Virus record (IMG/VR): IMGVR_UViG_3300043411_002930
Location: 1-28,933 of that record
Reading direction: 5' to 3' (one strand)
Source of the DNA: a virus
DNA length: 28,933 nt
Shown here: positions 23,309 through 28,933 of the stretch, one piece after another
Layout: the number at the start of each line of letters is the position of its first letter
Position numbering within the stretch: position 1 is the stretch's first letter
The notes under the pieces: model-generated
The model's database searches: none
What the model saw: the letters and a program-made list of their open reading frames with translations, nothing else
Told to the model about the DNA's origin: nothing
Translations under genes and position numbers: made by a program

Positions 23309-23671
23309 ATGTTACTTAGTTGTAAGTTGGGTTGCTCTGGAAAAAAAGGAACGACAACAGCGTCTCTTGATCTTGAAAGTAATAAAGTATATTGTGATTT
23401 TTGCAAAGAGGAAATCGAAGTGTCTTCCTTTTTTAAAAATGCAATGAAACAACAAGGACATGTATTAAAACCAACCCCAAAAGCTTTTCAATTTAAATGC
23501 GATTTCTGCAAAAGAACTGTTGCCACGGAGATAGATCAAAATGATGCTCTCCGTGGCATTGGTTGTGAAAAAAGCTGTAAATTTACTGTTTCAAAATTCA
23601 TAATCTTAGGAATGAAAAATACTTCAATACTTAATAAGGACAAAGATATCGAGAATGACAGTGATGAATAA
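23309..23671 (+). CDS. Small protein with two Cys4 zinc-ribbon candidates, 120 aa
   Basis: A strong GGGGGTAGGA ribosome site precedes the ATG. There are two four-cysteine sets. The first has SCKLGC near residues 5-9 and CDFC near 29-32. The second has KCDFCKRT near 64-71 and GCEKSC near 83-88. Each could bind one zinc ion. The rest is short and the family is not recognised. Its end overlaps the start of the primase core gene by 17 nt. Because that primase lacks its own zinc domain, this protein could supply the template-recognising zinc module in trans; this is a hypothesis from context only. It could equally be a transcription or RecA accessory factor. Confidence 0.65.
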   Translation: MLLSCKLGCSGKKGTTTASLDLESNKVYCDFCKEEIEVSSFFKNAMKQQGHVLKPTPKAFQFKCDFCKRTVATEIDQNDALRGIGCEKSCKFTVSKFIILGMKNTSILNKDKDIENDSDE

Positions 23672-24422
23672 TTCAGAAATTGAAATTGAATTAAATAAAT
23701 TATTTGACATATGTCATATTAATTTGCTGAAAACTAAGATGTGTAAAGAATATCTAATGGATGAAAGAGGTCTGAGTTTAGATACAATAAGTTCTTTTAA
23801 AATTGGATACTTCCCACAAAATTTATCAACGCTAACAAAGCATGTATCCGTTGGTGTATTACAGAAATTAAAGATCATTGATTATTCAGAGAGAAGTTTG
23901 TTCTCCGAATATTTTTATTTAATATTTCCATATTATTCAGAGTACAATTTGCCGATTGGGCTTGGAGGTAGAACTTTACTTTCTGAAATAGAACGTGAAG
24001 TTTTTAATTTGCCTAAGTATAAGAACAGTAGTTTCATAAAAGGCAATTATTTATATGGGCTTAATAAAGCGAGATCTTCTATTTTTCATAAACAAAATGC
24101 TTTTATAGTTGAAGGTTATTTTGATCAAATCTCATTAAATTATAATAATATACATAATTCTGTTGCTATATGTGGAACTGCTTTTTCTAAAAATCAATTT
24201 TTAAAACTTGCGCGATATACGGATACTTTAACCTTTATTTTAGACCAAGATAGTAGCGGGGAAAATGCTATGAATTCTATTTATCAGAAATATTCCAATT
24301 ATGGTTTAAAGCTAAGGTTTTGTCATTTACCAAATAAATGTAAAGACGTAGACGAATATTTTCGACTTGGTGGAAAAAATAATGATTTTGTAACAGATTT
24401 GAAGTATTTTCATCCGGAGTAG
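23655..24422 (+). CDS. dnaG: DnaG-type primase catalytic core (no zinc domain)
   Basis: The protein makes RNA primers for DNA synthesis by analogy with DnaG. Residues 33-52 (YLMDERGLSLDTISSFKIGY) match the start of the DnaG RNA-polymerase domain, and IGLGGRTL and YLYGLNKARSSI continue it. The TOPRIM fold has E153 in IVEGYFDQI, CGTAFSKNQ at 173-181 and the metal-binding DQD at 197-199 in ILDQDSSGENA. At 255 residues it is short: the N-terminal CHC2 zinc domain and the C-terminal helicase-binding domain of DnaG are both absent. Candidate starts are ATG 23655, GTG 23661 and ATG 23664, and none has a strong ribosome site, since the gene overlaps the zinc-ribbon gene. Partners in the window are DnaE and SSB; a replicative helicase is not seen. 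Confidence 0.85.
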   Translation: MTVMNNSEIEIELNKLFDICHINLLKTKMCKEYLMDERGLSLDTISSFKIGYFPQNLSTLTKHVSVGVLQKLKIIDYSERSLFSEYFYLIFPYYSEYNLPIGLGGRTLLSEIEREVFNLPKYKNSSFIKGNYLYGLNKARSSIFHKQNAFIVEGYFDQISLNYNNIHNSVAICGTAFSKNQFLKLARYTDTLTFILDQDSSGENAMNSIYQKYSNYGLKLRFCHLPNKCKDVDEYFRLGGKNNDFVTDLKYFHPE

Positions 24423-24430
24423 GAGATTTA

Positions 24431-24868
24431 ATGAGTAATAAAAGTAAGATCTATCAGCATAAGATAGTTGAAATATCTTTTGATCAAAGCAAATTAAGTA
24501 ATTTTTCAACAGAACGTGGAATTAATTATATTTTAACAGAAAATGAAATGAGTGATAAAATATTGGAGCTTAGAACTGCGCTTATCGAACAGCTATACGA
24601 TGTTATCAATGGAGAGATGTTAACAGAACATCAAAAAAAAATTCTATTCATGAGATTAATGGGTAAAACGCAAAATGAAATATCTAGTCATTTAGGTATA
24701 ACGCAAAGTGCAGTTCATAAATCTCTCCATGGCAATATAGATTATAGAAACAATAAAAAGAGATATGGCGGAATAATAAAAAAATTAAAAAAAATTTGCA
24801 ACGGAAGTCATGAAATTCAAAATTTATTAAAGCAAATTAGTGATGTAAAATGTGAAAGCGAAGAATGA
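24431..24868 (+). CDS. Small sigma-70 region 4-like protein, 145 aa
   Basis: AGGAG stands seven bases before the ATG. Residues about 64-100 read LTEHQKKILFMRLMGKTQNE and ISSHLGITQSAVHKSLHG, a typical sigma region 4 helix-turn-helix (L-T-x-xx-x-I-L-xx-R-xx-G-x-T-Q-xE-IA-xx-LG-I-S-Q-xx-V). Region 2 is absent, so it is not a complete sigma factor. The N-terminal 60 residues are unrecognised. It could guide host or phage RNA polymerase to phage promoters like small late sigma proteins, or act as a simple DNA-binding regulator. The last codons overlap the start of the downstream endonuclease gene (ATGA). A second protein of the same general type lies at position 10. Confidence 0.72.
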   Translation: MSNKSKIYQHKIVEISFDQSKLSNFSTERGINYILTENEMSDKILELRTALIEQLYDVINGEMLTEHQKKILFMRLMGKTQNEISSHLGITQSAVHKSLHGNIDYRNNKKRYGGIIKKLKKICNGSHEIQNLLKQISDVKCESEE

Positions 24869-26664
24869 TTGATGAGTTAGTTCTTAGAAAATTATATTTA
24901 GATGATGGAAAAAGTCAGAGTTTTTTAGCAAAACATTTTAATTGTTCCAGATCAAACATTCAATATTTTTTAAAAAAATTTTCAATTAAAAAAGATAGTT
25001 GCTTAATAAAAAAAGATTGGTTAATAGAACAATACATTATATTAAACAAAAGTCAATTAGAAATATCTAAAATGTTAAGGTGTTCTAGAAAAAATATTTC
25101 TTATTATCTGAAAAAATATAAAATTATTAAGGATAAACATTTAATTGCTGAAAATATAAAAATTAAAAATTTTGAGCGGTATGGTGTTGAGCATCATGTT
25201 CAAGATTCATTGGTAAAAGAAAAGATTAAAAAAACTAATTTGGAAAGATATGGTGGATCAATCTCCAATAACGAATTAATTCGTAAAAAGAAGGCACTAA
25301 CTAATTTAAGTAAATATGGTTTTGTTTGCCCATTAATGAATAAGGAAGTAAAACAAAAAACTATTGCAACCAATTTGAAAAAATATGGATTCAAGCATCA
25401 CTTTTCAAATCCTAATATAAAAAGAAAAATTATAAGAACCCTCATTAAAAAATATGGTGTAAGCTCCCCAATTCATAATCAAGAAATTAAGAAAAGGATG
25501 ATTGACACTAACCTTGAGAGGTATCTAGAAACAAATCCGTTAAAAAATTCATTAGTTAGGGCTAAAGCAAAAAATACAAATTTGAATGTTTATGGATATG
25601 AAAACCCAATTAAAAATGATTTAATAAAAATAAAAATAAAAAACACGAACCTAACTAAGTTCGGAAGTAAATTTTATTTCAAATCATTGACGTTTAAGAA
25701 TAAAATGATTTTAAAAGGGAGAATTAAAATTGTTTTCGGAAAAACATTGGCTGAATGGGCTAGGGAATATCATTTGCCAGTATGTAGTATATATCAATGG
25801 TTTTATCAAAATGAAGAAAAAACGTTGGAAGAGTTTCTCGCCCACCTCGTTAGTTATAAACATAAATTGACTGATATTGAAAATATAATTTCTCAAAAAT
25901 TTGGATTAAAACATTTTAATAAATATCCAAATAAAATGTTACGTTATAAACCTGACTTTAAGATATCAAGTCATTGCTTTTTAAATGTTGACGGATTATA
26001 TTATCATTCATCAATAAATCAGAAGATGAAATTATATCATTATAATATGAGAAAAACATATGAATCTTTTGGGTTTAGGATATTTCAATTTAGGGCTGAT
26101 GAAGTATATAAAAAACAGAATATAATAAAACTCATAATAGAGCAAGCAATGAATCCGTGTGAGGATATATTAAATTTGCACAAAGCTATTGCTGTAAAAA
26201 TAAGCAATCGCGAGGCGAGAACATTTTTAGAATCTAATCACATAAAAGGCTACAAGCCAGCGAAACATATCGGATTATTTCAAGGAAATAGTTTATTGTC
26301 AGTATTATCGTATAAAGTTAAAAAAAAGAGTTTAAGTATAGAAAGATTTTGTTGTAAAAAGGATGTTAATTTTAATCAAGCGTTTAAAATTCTAATTAAT
26401 CAACCAGAACTTAATTATTTAAATTTGCCAATATATTACTTAATAGATTTAAGATATGAAAATGGAGATTATCTCCAATACAATGGTTTTAAGCCAGGGC
26501 TTGAATTTTTAAATTGGGAATGGACGGATTTTAAAAAAGTTTATAAAAAAACAAAGTGTATGTCTAGAATGGATGAGAGAATGCTAAGTGAAAATGAATA
26601 TGCAAAAGAATTAAAGCTATATAAAATATATGGAGCAGGTCAGAGATTCTTTGTAAAAGGTTAA
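24865..26664 (+). CDS. Free-standing homing endonuclease-like protein (Vsr/EDxHD-type), 599 aa
   Basis: This is a larger paralogue of the 453-residue protein at 16590. It starts with two HTH units (LRKLYLDDGKSQSFLAKHFN and IEQYIILNKSQLEISKMLRC). About eight NUMOD-like repeats follow (NLERYGGSISNNELIRKKK, IKKYGVSSPIHNQEIKKRM and so on, about residues 100-270). Next are an HTH (LAEWAREYHLPVCSIYQWF) and a Vsr-like nuclease (YKPDFKI, FLNVDGLYYHS, FRIFQFRADEVYKK). A C-terminal domain has ISNREARTFLESNHIKGYKP and WEWTDFKKVYKK and ends GAGQRFFVKG. The differences from its paralogue are an extra HTH and more repeats. It begins in an ATGA overlap with the sigma-4-like gene, so it depends on that gene for translation. 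No frame damage is visible. I infer homing activity from the architecture. Confidence 0.82.
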   Translation: MIDELVLRKLYLDDGKSQSFLAKHFNCSRSNIQYFLKKFSIKKDSCLIKKDWLIEQYIILNKSQLEISKMLRCSRKNISYYLKKYKIIKDKHLIAENIKIKNFERYGVEHHVQDSLVKEKIKKTNLERYGGSISNNELIRKKKALTNLSKYGFVCPLMNKEVKQKTIATNLKKYGFKHHFSNPNIKRKIIRTLIKKYGVSSPIHNQEIKKRMIDTNLERYLETNPLKNSLVRAKAKNTNLNVYGYENPIKNDLIKIKIKNTNLTKFGSKFYFKSLTFKNKMILKGRIKIVFGKTLAEWAREYHLPVCSIYQWFYQNEEKTLEEFLAHLVSYKHKLTDIENIISQKFGLKHFNKYPNKMLRYKPDFKISSHCFLNVDGLYYHSSINQKMKLYHYNMRKTYESFGFRIFQFRADEVYKKQNIIKLIIEQAMNPCEDILNLHKAIAVKISNREARTFLESNHIKGYKPAKHIGLFQGNSLLSVLSYKVKKKSLSIERFCCKKDVNFNQAFKILINQPELNYLNLPIYYLIDLRYENGDYLQYNGFKPGLEFLNWEWTDFKKVYKKTKCMSRMDERMLSENEYAKELKLYKIYGAGQRFFVKG

Positions 26665-26705
26665 TTTCTATTAATAACATTGAAAAAATACATAGAGGGC
26701 TAATT

Positions 26706-27218
26706 ATGTTAAGAGAAAAGTATTTGGCTAATATTGATCGTTTATTAGAAAGTGTCGTTCGAAAAGAATCTGACAATATTAAGGATAAAAACAAAATTCC
26801 TTATACAGAAGATATGGAAAAAAAGGGTTCTGTGAAAAAAATAGCATTTGACATTTATCATGTGGAAAACGACCCCTATAATAGTCTATGGATGGTAGAA
26901 GATATTGATGGGAAAAACTTCTTGGTAAGAACAGCAGATCCTAAATATGATACAATTGAGAATGGGTCTTGGACAGCAACAAGTAATTATGACAAAAATA
27001 ATATAACTTTGGCTTATAAAAGTTATCCAATATCAAGCTTTTCTTCTGAAACTTATGGATTTAATTCTGAAGATATAATAGCTTTTAAGAAGGCCCTACT
27101 AGAAAGCGTTAATAACGATCAATCGTTTGTCAGAGACGTTTTAATGGAACAACCAGAAGCAAAGCGACAAGCTTTGTCAAGTTCTTTTCCTGAATTAAAT
27201 AAAATTATAAGAGGATAA
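26706..27218 (+). CDS. Hypothetical protein, 170 aa
   Basis: GAGGG about nine bases upstream supports the ATG. The protein begins with a charged helix (LREKYLANIDRLLESVVRKE), followed by a small beta-rich centre (VKKIAFDIYHVENDPYNSLW, VEDIDGKNFLVRTADP, GSWTATSNYDKNN) and a helical end (EQPEAKRQALSSSFPELNKI). I do not recognise a family. No Cys, membrane segment or signal peptide is present. The next gene starts three bases after its stop, so the two form a pair with the 528-residue protein. Return to long unrecognised genes here, after the replication cluster, resembles the region at 1.8-7.6 kb and may be another structural stretch. Confidence 0.7.
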   Translation: MLREKYLANIDRLLESVVRKESDNIKDKNKIPYTEDMEKKGSVKKIAFDIYHVENDPYNSLWMVEDIDGKNFLVRTADPKYDTIENGSWTATSNYDKNNITLAYKSYPISSFSSETYGFNSEDIIAFKKALLESVNNDQSFVRDVLMEQPEAKRQALSSSFPELNKIIRG

Positions 27219-27220
27219 TA

Positions 27221-28807
27221 ATGTCTAATAAATCGAAACAAGAATTGGTCGATATACTAATTGCAGCAGAATCAGCACTAAGCCAATTAGATAAAGGAAA
27301 AACATATTCATCAAGTTATATAGTTGGCCGTTTTTTAAAAGCAGCTGAACTACATTCTACGGATCAACTCATAGGTAATATGAGGGATGTCTTGATTAAG
27401 AAAGCATCAAAAAATGATTTTATTAATCAAAATGAAATAGGAAGTTTATACAATGAAATGTATGGGTTATCTGGTGGGCAAACAGCATTTCGAGATGTGT
27501 TAGGTGACTTGCTCCCGGATAGTTTGCAACTTAAAAAGGTTGCTTATCCTGGGTCTAAAACCCGTGCATTAGAAGAAAATAAATTAGAACCAATCTATAA
27601 AGATTCGGAATTATCTGATGCATTTTCAGTCTTATTTTCATTAGGCGGTGATTCTTTTGGTACATATAAACCCAATCAAAATAAAGATATTGAAAAAGTT
27701 GTTATTTCAAAATTATCAAGTTTGGGTCACACACCAATAGGCGTTGACATTGTTGAAACTAACGAGCATTATGCTTTATGCGCAACAACACATCAAACTG
27801 GAAAATTAAATAAAGTTTCAGTTTACATACCTGTTCAAATTACAGATGGTGTTGTTAAGTCACCAGAATTTGTAGTGTCAGGTGAAAATGTATTGGAACT
27901 AACTGCAAGAAATTTATTTACAACAATAAAAGAACAATCTAGGAACCAAACTGTTGACTCTAACAGAAGATTTGCTTCCGAAAGAGGAGATGGTTCAAAG
28001 GGTATTGAAGTAAGCAAGTCAGTGGTACCAACCAGTTTAGAATATTTTGCTGATTTAGAAAACACATTAGTTGCCGCAGCATCTAATTTTGATAGTAATA
28101 AAGTTAAAATGGCAATAGCAATGCTTGATGGAGAGCTAGCATCCCTTGGAGTAAAAAATTCTCAAATAAAGATCGCTGGTTCTGACAACAAATCTATTTT
28201 ATTTGATGTATTTATTCCAACCAAGCTTGGCTCATCACTTGTTAAAATTCCAGTTGAAATTGTAAACAACGTTCCACTCCTACCAACTAAGTTTTCTTCA
28301 CACGAGACTCAGAAAGATTTGCGTATTTTTAAATTTAATTCATCCGGATTTCAGGAATATTTTGATAACCTAAACTCCAAATCAGAGTCGATCAAAATAG
28401 CGAGAATTACAGGTGAATTATCAACAATGTCATATCATCAATTAATGGATCAAATTATAGAAGGAATAACTTCTAATGATTTTAAAAAGGCTGAAGATTC
28501 ATTGCAGACTATCGAAAATAGATTTGGTAGTGATAAATTTATGGTAGCATTTGATAAATATTCACAATTATTAAGGCACGTTTCTAGTGGCGGTAAAAGA
28601 AAGGAACAGATTAAAGCAGCATATGAACGTGGAGATTTGATAAAGGTCTCTAACTCAATACATCTTTATTGTCCAAAGCTAGGTCTACCAGTAACGAAGG
28701 TTTCTTTTGATGAAAAAGGTAGAGTAATCCCTATGAGTAGATCTAAGAAATCTGAAAATCAAATTCAAGAAACACTTATATCTAATAGTAAAATAGTATT
28801 AACCTAA
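27221..28807 (+). CDS. Hypothetical protein, 528 aa
   Basis: The AGAGGA ribosome site lies inside the end of the previous gene and the ATG follows that stop closely. The sequence starts with a helical region (SNKSKQELVDILIAAESALS). It then has two similar-looking beta-rich segments in which a polar VxIPVxI pattern recurs: VSVYIPVQITDGVVKSPEFV near residues 205-224 and LVKIPVEIVNNVPLLPTKF near 340-360. This suggests an internal domain duplication. The C-terminal part is helical with a basic end. The N-terminal helix plus repeated beta domains would suit a virion component, but I do not recognise a family. Codon use matches the neighbours and the frame is intact. Confidence 0.72.
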   Translation: MSNKSKQELVDILIAAESALSQLDKGKTYSSSYIVGRFLKAAELHSTDQLIGNMRDVLIKKASKNDFINQNEIGSLYNEMYGLSGGQTAFRDVLGDLLPDSLQLKKVAYPGSKTRALEENKLEPIYKDSELSDAFSVLFSLGGDSFGTYKPNQNKDIEKVVISKLSSLGHTPIGVDIVETNEHYALCATTHQTGKLNKVSVYIPVQITDGVVKSPEFVVSGENVLELTARNLFTTIKEQSRNQTVDSNRRFASERGDGSKGIEVSKSVVPTSLEYFADLENTLVAAASNFDSNKVKMAIAMLDGELASLGVKNSQIKIAGSDNKSILFDVFIPTKLGSSLVKIPVEIVNNVPLLPTKFSSHETQKDLRIFKFNSSGFQEYFDNLNSKSESIKIARITGELSTMSYHQLMDQIIEGITSNDFKKAEDSLQTIENRFGSDKFMVAFDKYSQLLRHVSSGGKRKEQIKAAYERGDLIKVSNSIHLYCPKLGLPVTKVSFDEKGRVIPMSRSKKSENQIQETLISNSKIVLT

Positions 28808-28817
28808 GGATTTTTTC

Positions 28818-28933
28818 ATGAAACACAATAAAGTTGAAGTTATTTTAAAAAAAGCAAAAAGCTTGAATGATAAATCTTTATCAAGAGATTTGCGTAAAGC
28901 TGCTCTTAATTCAATAACTAAGACGGCGGAAGG
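28818..28933 (+). CDS. Start of a hypothetical protein, cut by the window end
   Basis: TAAGGA at 28805-28810 lies seven bases before this ATG. The 38 visible codons read MKHNKVEVILKKAKSLNDKS then LSRDLRKAALNSITKTAE, a basic, helical N-terminus. Nothing more can be said. It follows the 528-residue gene in the same direction with a 10-base gap, so it probably belongs to the same operon. Confidence 0.6.
   Translation, partial: MKHNKVEVILKKAKSLNDKSLSRDLRKAALNSITKTAE

Noticed and set aside
1-28933. tRNA genes, CRISPR arrays or stop-codon recoding
   Set aside because: No cloverleaf-like or regularly spaced repeats were seen between genes, and the main genes end at ordinary TAA, TAG or TGA codons without in-frame stops inside conserved domains.

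Overview
This AT-rich 28.9 kb window looks like part of a large tailed-phage (jumbo-phage-like) genome. Almost all genes are on the + strand, tightly packed, and often joined by TAATG or ATGA overlaps. It encodes a largely self-sufficient bacterial-type replication and recombination set: Pol III alpha (DnaE), an ssDNA-binding protein, RuvC-like resolvase, RecA/UvsX recombinase, a DnaG-type primase core and a possible UvsY-like mediator. It also has a phage-type GroEL, two small sigma-region-4-like proteins, very large unrecognised (probably virion) proteins, and several selfish endonuclease genes. The standard genetic code fits. No tRNA, rRNA or CRISPR was seen, and the host cannot be named from the sequence.

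Layout. 1-8.5 kb: a small sigma-4-like HTH protein, two unrecognised proteins (468 aa and about 1918 aa), a coiled-coil protein and a short P-loop protein. 8.6-14.8 kb: the replicative polymerase gene dnaE, broken in two by a split intein. 14.8-16.6 kb: four small proteins (zinc ribbon, DUF7768-like, membrane-segment protein, UvsY-like candidate). 16.6-26.7 kb: homing-endonuclease-like gene, ssb, terminator, ruvC, groEL, second homing-endonuclease-like gene, recA, zinc-ribbon gene, primase, sigma-4-like gene, third homing-endonuclease-like gene. 26.7-28.9 kb: two unrecognised proteins and the start of a third.

The main result is the dnaE locus. The N-terminal polymerase half ends at GTGRG and runs directly into an intein N-fragment (Cys1, TKEH block B), which stops after 91 residues. 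About 2.5 kb later a 35-residue intein C-fragment (VYDLTVENTHSY ... VHN) leads straight into SVVGSLVAY, the exact continuation of the Pol III active-site motif. Between the halves lie a frame-broken remnant that resembles a PD-(D/E)xK homing endonuclease, a complete N6-adenine DNA methyltransferase of the M.NlaIII-like D12 class, and an HNH protein that looks like its cognate restriction enzyme. A restriction-modification system thus appears to have replaced the usual homing endonuclease inside a split-intein locus, inside an essential polymerase gene. The restriction gene overlaps the start of the polymerase C-half by ATGA, so expression of the two may be coupled. The insert also holds an 18-bp sequence matching the uninterrupted dnaE insertion site at 17 of 18 positions, across the junction that no longer exists in dnaE itself.

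The genes form one replication/recombination module (DnaE, primase, SSB, RecA, RuvC) into which at least four selfish elements have inserted, each directly beside a conserved gene and without breaking it, except dnaE, where trans-splicing would restore the product.
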